This document shows positions 49,765-57,537 of a DNA stretch of 64,000 bases, piece by piece. Position 1 is the stretch's first letter. Every line of letters starts with the position of its first letter. The notes under the pieces were generated by a model, which saw only the letters and a list, made by a program, of their open reading frames with translations, had not been told where the DNA came from and searched no databases. This DNA is from Syntrophales bacterium (lineage in GTDB: Bacteria > Desulfobacterota > Syntrophia > Syntrophales > PHBD01), in contig DAOSEM010000001.1 in the NCBI GenBank assembly GCA_035363115.1, forward strand, positions 1 to 64,000. The letters are read 5' to 3'. The position numbers were made by a program, and so were the translations under genes.

Positions 49765-50412
49765 TCAGCCCTGCTTCGCGCCGCACTCGGGGCAGAACTT
49801 CACCGGTCCGGACATCTCGGCCCCGCAGCCTGTGCAGAACCGCTTTGTCTTCACCGCGGCACCGCATTCGGGGCAGAATTTGACGTTTCCCGACAGGGGC
49901 GCCTCGCACTGGGGACAGGTGGCCCGGATGCCCTCCCGCCAGTACTCCTTCCCCAGTTTCTTGTCTTCCTCCGCCATGGCGGCGTGGGCCCAGACCTCCT
50001 CGACGGACTTGCTCGCCTGGGCCGCGGCCATCTCGACCCCCAGGTCCGGGGCGCAGTGCTTGCAGAGGCCTTTTTTCACGTTCCAGCAGCCCTGCCGGCA
50101 GATCCAGGAGGAGCAGCGCGGGCACTGGACGAACTGGGGCTTGATCTCGTTCACGGCCTCCTCGAAGGCCTCGTCCCGGGCCTTTGTCCAGGCGGCGGAC
50201 CGCAGGTCCTGGGTCAGGTTCGCGGCATTGCCGAGAAGGCCCCCGAACAGGCCGCCGACCTTGTCGAGCATGCCCGAGGCCGTTCCGACGACGGAGGAGC
50301 GGAACTCCGTCCGGAAGCCCTTGCCGCACCGGTCGCAGGCGAACTCGAACTGAAAGCCGTTTTTGGTGCTGTGGTCCTCGTAGTTGCGTACGAATTCGAT
50401 GATCTTGCTCAT
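49765..50412 (-). CDS. Zinc-ribbon protein with five Cys-x2-Cys pairs or more
   Basis: This 215-residue cytosolic protein is rich in zinc-binding pairs. CDRCGKGF lies near residue 26. CPRCSSWICRQGCW and CKHC lie in the middle (95-120). The C-terminus carries two zinc-ribbon modules, CPQCEAPLSGNVKFCPECG and CTGCGAEMSGPVKFCPECG. The central part has a glycine-rich segment (VGGLFGGLLGNAANL). I do not recognise a specific family; similar proteins are annotated as zinc-ribbon domain proteins. It lies 28 nt downstream of dapL and 10 nt upstream of the hydrolase gene. A protein- or nucleic-acid-binding adapter is possible. Confidence 0.85.
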   Translation of the reverse strand: MSKIIEFVRNYEDHSTKNGFQFEFACDRCGKGFRTEFRSSVVGTASGMLDKVGGLFGGLLGNAANLTQDLRSAAWTKARDEAFEEAVNEIKPQFVQCPRCSSWICRQGCWNVKKGLCKHCAPDLGVEMAAAQASKSVEEVWAHAAMAEEDKKLGKEYWREGIRATCPQCEAPLSGNVKFCPECGAAVKTKRFCTGCGAEMSGPVKFCPECGAKQG

Positions 50413-50440
50413 GGCGCGCCTCCCTGCACCGGTGATCCGG

Positions 50441-51607
50441 TCACGCGAACTCCCGGACGATCCGCTCCATCGCCTCCTTGAGGCGGACGTTGGGGACGGT
50501 CAGGGAGATCCGGACGTACCCTTCCCCATACTGGCCGTAGGCCGTTCCGGCGGCCACGACGACGGCGGTCTTGTCGAACAGCCGGTTGGTGAACTCGATG
50601 GACGTCATTCCCTCCGGGACCGGCACCCACAGGTAGAACGTCCCCTTCGGGGCGTCGAAGCGGATTCCGATTTTCGCGAGGGCGTCCAGGACCATCTGCC
50701 TCCTGAACCCGTAGACGTCCAGCATGTGCCCGATGGAGGACGCCTCGTGCTTCAGGGCGCGGATGCCGGCGAACTGGACGGGATTGAAGATCCCCGAGTC
50801 GGTGTTTTCCTTGACCTTGCTGATGGCGGCGAGGATCTCCCGGTTTCCCATGGCCATGCCGATCCGCCAGCCGCACATGTTGAAGGGCTTGGAGAGGGAG
50901 TTGAGCTCCACGCCCACGTCCTTCGCGCCGTCGGCCATGAGGAAGCTGATGCGTTCCTGGCCCTCGAAGAGGATCTCGCTGTAGGGGTTGTCGTAGCAGA
51001 CGGCAATGTCGAAGGAGCGGGCGAACTCGACGAGAAGCCCGAGGAACTCCCGGGTGGCGCAGGCCCCGGTGGGGTTGTTCGGGTAGTTCAGGAACATCCC
51101 CTTTGCCCGCTTCGCTACGTCGGTGGGGATGTCCTCGAAGGCCGGCAGGTAGCCGTTCTTCCGGAGGATCGGCACGTTCCAGGGCTCGCCTCCCCCCATG
51201 AGGATGCTCGCCCGGTAGGCCGGGTAGCCCGGGTCGGTCATGAGGACGATGTCGCCGGGATTGATGCAGGCCAGGACGAAGTGGTGGCACCCCTCCTTGG
51301 AGCCGATGAGCCCCAGGACCTCCGTTGCCGGGTCCAGGGTCACGCCGTAGCGGTCGGCATACCAGCGGGCGATTTCCTGCCTGAAGGCCAGCATGCCCTT
51401 CTCCTCGTCCGTCGGATACCGGTGGTTCTCCGGGTCCCGGGCGGTCCGGCACAGCTCGTCGATGATCGGCTCCGGCGTGGGCTCCACGGGGTCTCCGATG
51501 GCCAGGCTGATGACGTCCACGCCGTCGGCCTTGGCCTTGGCGATCTTCTTGCGGAGCTCCATGAACAGGTACGGGGGGATCTTGGTCAGTCTCTCGGCGG
51601 TCTGCAA
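50441..51607 (-). CDS. dapL: LL-diaminopimelate aminotransferase
   Basis: The protein has 388 residues from a TTG at 51607, preceded by AAGGAGAG; the further upstream open frame is unrelated. It is a fold-type I aminotransferase with VISLAIGDPVEPTP near the start, YPNNPTGA, and the PLP lysine in LNSLSKPFNMCGWR. The C-terminal Arg lies in GYVRISLTVPN. DapL converts tetrahydrodipicolinate directly to LL-DAP and is typical of anaerobic Desulfobacterota. With DapF, encoded on the same strand 5 kb upstream, it would complete meso-DAP synthesis for lysine and peptidoglycan. The intervening DGR island may separate a former dapF-dapL pair. Confidence 0.93.
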   Translation of the reverse strand: MQTAERLTKIPPYLFMELRKKIAKAKADGVDVISLAIGDPVEPTPEPIIDELCRTARDPENHRYPTDEEKGMLAFRQEIARWYADRYGVTLDPATEVLGLIGSKEGCHHFVLACINPGDIVLMTDPGYPAYRASILMGGGEPWNVPILRKNGYLPAFEDIPTDVAKRAKGMFLNYPNNPTGACATREFLGLLVEFARSFDIAVCYDNPYSEILFEGQERISFLMADGAKDVGVELNSLSKPFNMCGWRIGMAMGNREILAAISKVKENTDSGIFNPVQFAGIRALKHEASSIGHMLDVYGFRRQMVLDALAKIGIRFDAPKGTFYLWVPVPEGMTSIEFTNRLFDKTAVVVAAGTAYGQYGEGYVRISLTVPNVRLKEAMERIVREFA

Positions 51608-51768
51608 GGGTTCTCTCCTTATATGAAATGGTTTGGGTGACTTCGTGGGGCAGGCCTTCCAGATAATCGACTTCGTCCTTTTCTTCAAGCCTGATTTTCA
51701 GCGGCTGACCTGCAGGGATTCTCTTTTGCCGCAACGGCCCGGAGGTCGGCCATACGTTGAGCAACCTG

Positions 51769-51797
51769 TTGAATGAATATCAGAAGCATGCTAAAAA
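51769..51797 (+). promoter_or_regulatory. Candidate promoter of the DGR target gene
   Basis: TTGAAT (51769-51774), a 17-nt spacer and TAAAAA (51792-51797) lie 92 nt upstream of the target-gene start. The match is moderate. No other element was seen in 51608-51888. Confidence 0.4.
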
Positions 51798-51888
51798 TGC
51801 GCCGCGTGAAAACATGCCGTTCCCGGGGAACGACCGTTTCGCCCTTCTCAATCACCGCATCAAGAACATGGATGAGGAGAGAACCGGA

Positions 51889-53595
51889 ATGAAGCGAATT
51901 ACCGTTCTGCTGATCGCGCTCGCCCTTGCCTGTTTGCCCTCCTTTGCTTCCGCATCGAAAGCAGTCCGGATTGCCGAGGCCCGCCACGCTTTGGTTATCG
52001 GGAATGGTGCCTATGCGACGGGACCCCTGAAGAACCCGGGCCACGATGCGTCGGACATGGCCAAGCTCCTGAAGGAACTGAAATTCTCCGTTACCCTGCT
52101 CCGGGACGCGGACCAGCGGACCATGGAGGAGGCCATCCGGAAATTCCAGAGGACCCTGAAGCGCGGCGGGGTGGGGTTGTTCTATTTCTCCGGGCACGGG
52201 ATGCAGATCGCCGGACGGAACTACCTCATCCCCGTCAAGGCGGGCATCTCCCAGGAGTCGGACGTGAAGTACGAGGCCGTGGACGCGGGCCGCGTCCTGG
52301 ACGCCATGGAGACGGCGGGGAACGGCATGAACATCGTGATCCTGGACGCCTGCAGGGACAACCCCTTCGCCAAGAGCTTCCGTTCCGCCTCCCGGGGCCT
52401 GGCCAAGATGGATGCCCCCAAGGGCACCTTCATCGCCTACTCCACCGCCCCGGGAGACACGGCATCGGACGGATCCGGGCGGAACAGTCCCTACACCCGG
52501 GCCCTCCTGAAGCACGTGCCCGCGGCGAACCTGCCCATCGAACTGGTCTTCAAGAAGGTCCGCCAGGAGACGGACCGCCTCACCCGGGGAAAGCAGGTCC
52601 CCTGGGAGTCCACCTCCCTGACGGGGGACTTCTACTTCCGGGGAGGCGGGAGCGGGACGTCCGCCGCCGCCCCTGCGCCGGAGGAAAGGGAGGAGGTCGC
52701 CATGGCCCGGCCGCCGGCGCCCCCGCGGGAGGACCGGTTCACGGACGCCGCGACGGGGATGGAGTTCGTCCTCGTGAGGGGAGGCTGCTTCCGGATGGGG
52801 GACACCATGGGGGACGGAGATGCCGACGAGAAGCCGGTCCACGAGGTGTGCGTCGACGATTTCTATATGGGGAAGCACGAGGTGACAGTGGGCCAGTTCC
52901 GGCGGTTCGTCGAGGATACGGGCTATCGGACGGACGCGGAGAAGAACGCCGGCGGGCTCACCGGCTGCTGGGCCCAGGATTTCGACGACCGGGAAAAGGA
53001 GTGGAACTGGCGCGGCTGGGCCGACTGGCGGAACCCGAACAAGTACCAGGCCAACCGGGACGACCACCCCGTGGCCTGCGTCAGTTGGAACGACGCCCAG
53101 GCCTTCGCCGGGTGGCTGTCCCGGAAGGAGGGGCGCTCCTACCGTCTCCCCACGGAGGCGGAGTGGGAGTACGCCGCCCGGGGCGGGACGTCGTCCCGGA
53201 ATTACTGGGGGGCGGGGAAGGACGACGCCTGCACGTACGCCAACGTGGCGGACCGGACGCCGCTGGGCCAGGGGCGAAATTGGACCATCAAGCATGAATG
53301 CTCCGACGGCCACGCCTTCGCATCCCCCGTGGGGCAGTTTCGCCCGAACGCCTTCGGACTGTACGACATGATGGGGAACGTCTGGGAGTGGTGCGCCGAC
53401 TGGTACGGGGACAAGTATTACGGGGAGAGCGGCAGGAGCAATCCCGGGGGGCCGGCCTCGGGCCAATACCGCGTCGCCCGCGGTGGTTCCTGGGGCACCA
53501 AACCGGCGTTCCTGCGGGCGTCCGACCGCGACAGGAACGGACCCGTCAAGCGAAACAACTACTACGGGTTTCGTCTTTTGTTGCCTGCCCCATGA
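51889..53595 (+). CDS. DGR target: exported caspase-FGE fusion protein
   Basis: The protein has 568 residues from the ATG at 51889 (AGGAGA 8 nt upstream). Residues 1-22 are a Sec signal peptide. Residues 30-245 are a caspase (peptidase C14) domain with His103 in FYFSGHGMQ and Cys155 in VILDACRDNPF, so the dyad is intact. A Gly/Pro linker (251-282) precedes a formylglycine-generating-enzyme-like, C-type-lectin-fold domain (284-568; FVLVRGGCFRMGD, YRLPTEAEWEYAARGG, GNVWEWCADW). Its last 41 codons are the variable repeat. Compared with the template-encoded asparagines, residues 536, 537, 541, 546, 548, 551, 558 and 559 have changed. The VR residues lie on the ligand face of this fold in other DGR targets. 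A diversified binding domain coupled to a protease is inferred. Confidence 0.93.
   Translation: MKRITVLLIALALACLPSFASASKAVRIAEARHALVIGNGAYATGPLKNPGHDASDMAKLLKELKFSVTLLRDADQRTMEEAIRKFQRTLKRGGVGLFYFSGHGMQIAGRNYLIPVKAGISQESDVKYEAVDAGRVLDAMETAGNGMNIVILDACRDNPFAKSFRSASRGLAKMDAPKGTFIAYSTAPGDTASDGSGRNSPYTRALLKHVPAANLPIELVFKKVRQETDRLTRGKQVPWESTSLTGDFYFRGGGSGTSAAAPAPEEREEVAMARPPAPPREDRFTDAATGMEFVLVRGGCFRMGDTMGDGDADEKPVHEVCVDDFYMGKHEVTVGQFRRFVEDTGYRTDAEKNAGGLTGCWAQDFDDREKEWNWRGWADWRNPNKYQANRDDHPVACVSWNDAQAFAGWLSRKEGRSYRLPTEAEWEYAARGGTSSRNYWGAGKDDACTYANVADRTPLGQGRNWTIKHECSDGHAFASPVGQFRPNAFGLYDMMGNVWEWCADWYGDKYYGESGRSNPGGPASGQYRVARGGSWGTKPAFLRASDRDRNGPVKRNNYYGFRLLLPAP
53471..53592 (+). repeat. DGR variable repeat (VR)
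   Basis: These 122 bp match TR 54042-54163 with 11 mismatches and no gaps. Mismatch positions are 53494, 53495, 53498, 53509, 53510, 53524, 53530, 53540, 53550, 53560 and 53563. TR has adenine at every one of them (six A to G, four A to T, one A to C). The last 29 bp (53564-53592) are identical to TR and hold the likely initiation-of-homology segment. Confidence 0.97.
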
Positions 53596-53639
53596 TACAC
53601 GTTTTCTGAGTTCTGAAATTCTGTTTTCTGGATCGGGGT

Positions 53640-53658
53640 ACAGGGGCGGAGCCCCTGT
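53640..53658 (+). promoter_or_regulatory. Hairpin/cruciform just downstream of VR
   Basis: An 8-bp perfect inverted repeat acaggggc/gcccctgt with a 3-nt loop lies 47 nt after VR. In other DGRs a short GC-rich DNA hairpin after VR promotes retargeting. This one is a good candidate for that role, but could also be an mRNA hairpin between target gene and avd. Confidence 0.6.
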
Positions 53659-53695
53659 CGTCGGCTGAATTTCCTTTGCGATCAGGAGGAAGCCC

Positions 53696-54028
53696 ATCCG
53701 GGAATCGCCGCTCTTCGTCAAGACCTATGACTTCACGAAATGGCTCCTGGAGGCGACGGCGAAGTTCCCCCGGAACCAGCGCTTCGTCATGGCCCGGAGG
53801 ATCGAGGAGGCGATCCTGGATTTCTATGACTGCCTCCTCCTGGCGGTCAAGCGCCCCGGCGAGCGGCAGGGGGCGCTGGAGCGGGCGGATTTCGAACTGG
53901 AGAGAGTCCGCCACTACTTGAGGCTGTGCAGCGACATGGGGCTCATCAGCCTCCGGCAGTACGAGTTCACATCCCAGTCCGTCGTGGAGATCGGCCGTCT
54001 CCTGGGCGGCTGGAGGAAGAAGGGTTGA
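53696..54028 (+). CDS. avd: DGR accessory variability determinant Avd
   Basis: The frame encodes RESPLFVKTYDFTKWLLEAT with AKFPRNQRFVMARRIEEA and a C-terminal helix ending SVVEIGRLLGGWRKKG. This is the four-helix Avd (bAvd) family, about 110 residues, which forms a pentamer binding the reverse transcriptase and template RNA. Where the initiator should be (I-R-E-S-P-L), the codon at 53696 is ATC, exactly 5 nt after AGGAGGA. The nearest in-frame ATG (53789) would remove the first 31 residues including the conserved FVKTYDF. I place the start at the ATC. Non-canonical initiation, a point mutation, or a sequencing error would each explain it. It lies between VR and TR as in typical DGRs. Confidence 0.82.
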   Translation: MRESPLFVKTYDFTKWLLEATAKFPRNQRFVMARRIEEAILDFYDCLLLAVKRPGERQGALERADFELERVRHYLRLCSDMGLISLRQYEFTSQSVVEIGRLLGGWRKKG

Positions 54029-54041
54029 GGGGGCGGGGCCG

Positions 54042-54163
54042 GCGTCGCCCGCGGTGGTTCCTGGAACAACAAACCGGCGAACCTGCGGGCGTCCAACCGC
54101 AACAGGAACGAACCCGTCAAACGAAACAACAACAACGGGTTTCGTCTTTTGTTGCCTGCCCCA
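54042..54163 (+). repeat. DGR template repeat (TR)
   Basis: This 122-bp template starts 14 nt after avd. It contains 31 adenines, and nine AAC codons read in the VR frame, the codon type best suited to A-directed mutagenesis. None of the 91 non-adenine positions differs from VR. It would be transcribed, copied by the error-prone RT and pasted into the target gene. Confidence 0.97.
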
Positions 54164-54276
54164 GGATTCTTTCGCGAATGCCGGGATGCCGGCTCTTCAC
54201 GGAGGGCCGGCCGGGCAGAGATAATCCATGGACCCCGCCTCCCGCGCCGGAACATGATCCGGACGAATAGCGAAGA

Positions 54277-54319
54277 GGCCGGGCGGGTTTGGTAGCTTCG
54301 GCGAAGATCCTGCCCGGCC
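54277..54319 (+). ncRNA. Structured spacer of the DGR template RNA
   Basis: Between TR and the RT gene, an 11-bp stem (54277-54287 with 54309-54319, one G-T pair) is followed by gtttt. In the Bordetella phage DGR the RNA downstream of TR is needed for cDNA priming. This hairpin may play that part or terminate the template RNA. The rest of 54164-54391 shows nothing else. Confidence 0.55.
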
Positions 54320-54391
54320 GTTTTCCCGTGCCGATTCCGCTGGCCGTCTTGCAGTCCGTCAAGACGGATCTGTTCTCGTAACCGCTGCCTC

Positions 54392-55455
54392 GTGAAACGC
54401 CACGGCAACCTCTTCGAGAAGATCGCCTCCTTCGACAACCTCTATTGGGCCAGCCGCGAGGCCCGGCGGGGAAAGAGGATGAAGGAGGGGACGGCGGCGT
54501 TCGAGATGAACCTCGAACAGGAACTGGTTTGCCTGCGTGAGGAGTTGCTGGAGAAGCGTTACCGGCCGGGGCCCTACCGGGAATTCACCATCTATGACAG
54601 GAAGCAGAGGAAAATCAGCGCCGCCCCTACCGTGACAGGGTCGTTCATCACGCCATCTGCCAGGTTGTCGAGCCGATCTTCGACCGGACCTTCATCCACG
54701 ACGCCTACGCCTGCCGGGTGGGAAAGGGGACCCACCGGGCGGTGGACCGGTTCACCGAATTCGCCCGGCGGAACCGGAACGTGTTGAAGACGGACCTGCG
54801 CAAGTACTTCCCTTCCATGGACCACGTCATCCTCTGCGGGAAAATCGAGCGGAAGATCAAGTGTCCCGGAACCCTCTGGCTGATCCGCCTTATCATCGAC
54901 GGGAGCAATCCCCAGGAGGAGATCGTTCAGTATTTCCCCGGCGACGACCTCTTCGAGCCGTTCCGGCGGCGGCGCGGAATCCCCATCGGGAACCTGACGA
55001 GCCAGTTCTTCGCCAATCTCTACCTGAACGATTTCGATCACTTCGTGAAGGAGTCCCTCCGCTGCAGGCATTATCTCCGGTACGTGGACGACATCACCGT
55101 CTTCGGCGACGACAAGGCGTGGCTGTGGGATATGAAGCGACGGATGGAAGACTTTCTGGATTGTGAAAGACTGTCTCTCCACGAAAACAAGACCTTCGTG
55201 ATCCCGGTTGCCGAAGGGGTGGATCACCTGGGGTATCGCGTGTTTCCCGATCACCGGAGGCTCCGGAAGGACAACGGTTATCGGTTTGCCCGGAAGTTGA
55301 GGAGGATGCGGTTGCTTTACGGCGAGGGACGGGCGACCTTGAAAGAGATCGACGCCTCGGTGCAGAGCTGGATCGGCCATGCCCGCCACGCCGACACGTG
55401 GGGCCTCCGCCGGCGGATCCTGGAGGAGGTGTCTTTTTCGAGGCAGGTGGAATAA
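54392..55455 (+). CDS. DGR-type reverse transcriptase, reading frame interrupted
   Basis: Frame 1 starts at GTG 54392 with MKRHGNLFEKIASFDNLYWA and runs to RKISAA. The homologous sequence then continues in another frame with PYRDRVVHHAI, FIHDAYACRVGKGTHRA, LKTDLRKYFPSMDH, GIPIGNLTSQFFANLYLN, the catalytic LRYVDDITVFGDD and LGYRVFPD. One missing C in the run at 54624-54627 accounts for the shift. Restored, the protein has about 354 residues, normal for DGR RTs. These motifs place it with DGR rather than retron or group II intron RTs. It copies TR RNA with adenine-specific errors. The frameshift may be real decay, phase variation in the C run, or an assembly error. Confidence 0.92.
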
Positions 55456-55642
55456 ACGTTTAGGGCGGTTCCAGAACCGGGATCAGAGTGAGGCATGGTC
55501 TCCTCTCCCGGAAATCCGAAAAAGTGAAACAACCCTTTGAAATAAAATCGGAATTGTGATACATGAAATGCCGCAATCAGCCGCTCAGAGGGACCGCAAA
55601 CGAAGATACACACCTGTCACCGGTGGGAAAAGGGAAGGACTC

Positions 55643-55855
55643 ATGAAACGAAACGACGCCTTCAGGAAGTTTTCAGACCGACTTTCCCGGCAAGAGGGGC
55701 CGCTTCCCCTCGACCGGTCCTACAGGATCCTGGAAGGGCTGTGGCTGGAGGGGGTTCGGCTGGGTGTCCTGCCCCCCTGTGACCCCTGGGAAGGCATCGA
55801 GACGGACATCCGCCTGGCAGGGATCCTGAACTCATGTTCGAAGAAATCCTTATAG
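55643..55855 (+). CDS. Small protein preceding the nucleotidyltransferase gene
   Basis: The protein has 70 residues from the ATG at 55643, with GGGAAGGA upstream. It is charged, with KRNDAFRKFSDRLSRQEGPL and LEGLWLEGVRLGVLPPCDPW, and has no membrane segment. I do not recognise the family. Its stop overlaps the next gene by 22 nt. Such small partner genes upstream of AbiEii-type nucleotidyltransferases often form toxin-antitoxin-like pairs, and this one would be the antitoxin or accessory partner by position. A weak promoter candidate (TTGAAA with 17-nt spacing to TACATG) lies near 55534-55562. Confidence 0.65.
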   Translation: MKRNDAFRKFSDRLSRQEGPLPLDRSYRILEGLWLEGVRLGVLPPCDPWEGIETDIRLAGILNSCSKKSL

Positions 55856-56397
55856 CTCTCGGCGCTGCCCTGGACCGGAAAGGCCTGGGGTACATGGTGA
55901 TCGGCGGCCAGGCCGTCCTCCTCTACGGGGAGCCCCGCCTGACCCGGGACATCGACGTGACCCTCGGCGTCGGGATCGAACGCCTGCCGGACCTGCTCCA
56001 GGCCGTCCGCGATCTGTCCCTTCAACCCCTTCCCGAAGACGTGGAGGACTTTGTCCGCAAAACGCTGGTGCTTCCTGTTCTGGATAATAATACCGGCATT
56101 CGCATCGATTTCATCTTTTCCTACACCGTTTATGAAACGGAAGCGATCCGGCGGGCCCGGTCCGTTGTCTTTCCCGGGGGAGGAACAGCCCGTTTTGCTT
56201 CTCCCGAGGACATTGTCGTCCACAAGGTATTCGCCGGACGCCCCCGGGACCTGGAGGACGTGCGATCGATCCTCCTGAAGGTCGGGGATCTTGATCTTCC
56301 CTATATCCGTCGATGGCTGGCGGAATTCGATGAGGCGGCGGAGGAAAAACGCTTCGTCCTCCGCTTCGATGAGATCCTGAACAGTCTGGAAGAGTGA
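55834..56397 (+). CDS. Nucleotidyltransferase, AbiEii/MNT-like
   Basis: This 187-residue protein has the N-terminal nucleotidyltransferase core YMVIGGQAVLLYGEPRLTRDID. The GG-x-A motif and the D-I-D catalytic pair are intact, with a third acidic residue in GIRIDFIFSY. A conserved FASPEDIVVHKVFAGRPRDLEDV segment follows, as in AbiEii/AbiGii-type proteins. These transfer nucleotides to tRNA or protein and often act as toxins or in phage defence. It sits next to the DGR and overlaps its small partner gene by 22 nt. Whether it cooperates with the DGR is unknown. Confidence 0.85.
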   Translation: MFEEILIALGAALDRKGLGYMVIGGQAVLLYGEPRLTRDIDVTLGVGIERLPDLLQAVRDLSLQPLPEDVEDFVRKTLVLPVLDNNTGIRIDFIFSYTVYETEAIRRARSVVFPGGGTARFASPEDIVVHKVFAGRPRDLEDVRSILLKVGDLDLPYIRRWLAEFDEAAEEKRFVLRFDEILNSLEE

Positions 56398-56427
56398 TTT
56401 CGCTTTTTGGTTCGCGCTGACCCGTGC

Positions 56428-57303
56428 TTAGTGGTCCGATGCCAGGCGGGCCGCTGCGGTCTCCGTCGCCAGGCTGCGCCAGGCCTCCTCCCAGATCGTC
56501 CCTTCGTAGATCACCTGGACCCGTCCCTCGAAGTAAACCCTTGAGAAGCCCTTCTCGTTCCGCTCGAAATAGACCTTCAGGATCTCGCCGCTCCGGACCC
56601 GGACGCTGACGGGGGACTCCACCAGCCCCCGGGCGGCGGCGATCAGGACGGAGGCCGTCAGGCCGGTGCCGCAGGCCAGGGTCTCGTCCTCGACGCCGCG
56701 CTCGTAGGTGCGGACCTGGAGCGTTCGGCCGTCGATCACCCGGACGAAATTGGCATTCGTTCCCCGGGGGGCGTAGTGGTCGTGATAACGGATGGCCCGT
56801 CCCGTGCGGAACACGTCGAATGCATCAAGCTCCTCGACGAAATGAACCACGTGGGGCACGCCGGTGTTGACGAAATGGGTTTCCAGGTTTTGTCCGTCCA
56901 CCCGCAGGGAGACGTTCATCTGCAGGTCCGCCGGGTCCGTCAGGCGGAGCTTAACGACGTCCTGTGTCACCTGGGCGTCGATCACGCCGGCGGCGGTCTC
57001 GAAGGACATGGAGGGGCCGGCGATCTTCTTCAGGAACGCGAAGCGGGCGGCACAGCGGCCCCCGTTGCCGCACATCTCCACCTCGCTCCCGTCGGCGTTG
57101 AAAAAGCGCCAGCGAAAGGCGTGGCGGTCGGAGCGTTCGATGAGAATCAGGCCGTCTGCCCCGACGGAGGCCACCCTTCGGCAGGCCGACTGAACGAAAT
57201 CCACAACCTGCACCGGGCCGAGGGCCGCCTCGACGATATGATCCCGGTTGTCGATGAGGATGAAGTCGTTGCCGCTGCCGCTCATTTTAAAAAAGGGAAT
57301 CAT
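56428..57303 (-). CDS. dapF: Diaminopimelate epimerase
   Basis: This 291-residue protein has the two catalytic cysteines in SEVEMCGNGGRCAARFA and ETLACGTGLTASV, and the N-terminal PFFKMSGSGNDFILIDNRD. It converts LL-DAP to meso-DAP without a cofactor. With dapL it forms the DapL variant of the lysine/peptidoglycan pathway. It lies on the same strand as dapL, but the DGR island (51.7-56.4 kb) is now between them, on the opposite strand. The start ATG is at 57303 and the C-terminal extension EEAWRSLATETAAARLASDH is unusual in length. Confidence 0.96.
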   Translation of the reverse strand: MIPFFKMSGSGNDFILIDNRDHIVEAALGPVQVVDFVQSACRRVASVGADGLILIERSDRHAFRWRFFNADGSEVEMCGNGGRCAARFAFLKKIAGPSMSFETAAGVIDAQVTQDVVKLRLTDPADLQMNVSLRVDGQNLETHFVNTGVPHVVHFVEELDAFDVFRTGRAIRYHDHYAPRGTNANFVRVIDGRTLQVRTYERGVEDETLACGTGLTASVLIAAARGLVESPVSVRVRSGEILKVYFERNEKGFSRVYFEGRVQVIYEGTIWEEAWRSLATETAAARLASDH

Positions 57304-57537
57304 TTCGAAGGTCTCCGTTTAAAAAACGGCGGATGGCCGCCGGTTGGATTCTTCATACCGTTGTTTCATCGGCCCGTCAATCTTCAAAGAATAGTTCCCG
57401 GGACTGGAAAACGGGGACCACGATTTTGTGCTGGAGCGATTTTATGGCACACAATTGTTCCTTCCGGGTTCGTCCTCTAAGCCTCCAGGATAAAATAGCA
57501 TCTATTATATCGTGCAGTTAAACGTCATTTGGCCCAT

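Noticed and set aside
51685..53721. Long minus-strand frame opposite the caspase-FGE gene
   Set aside because: The plus strand carries the signal peptide, caspase and FGE motifs and VR; the minus frame has no recognisable domain.
53789..54028. Short Avd starting at the internal ATG 53789
   Set aside because: It would lose the conserved first 31 residues, and no ribosome site precedes that ATG, whereas AGGAGGA lies 5 nt before the ATC at 53696.
54392..55455. Retron or group II intron reverse transcriptase
   Set aside because: A paired TR/VR with adenine-only differences, an Avd gene and the DGR-style GNLTSQFFANLYLN and YVDD motifs fit a DGR. No msr/msd-type RNA or intron domain V was seen.
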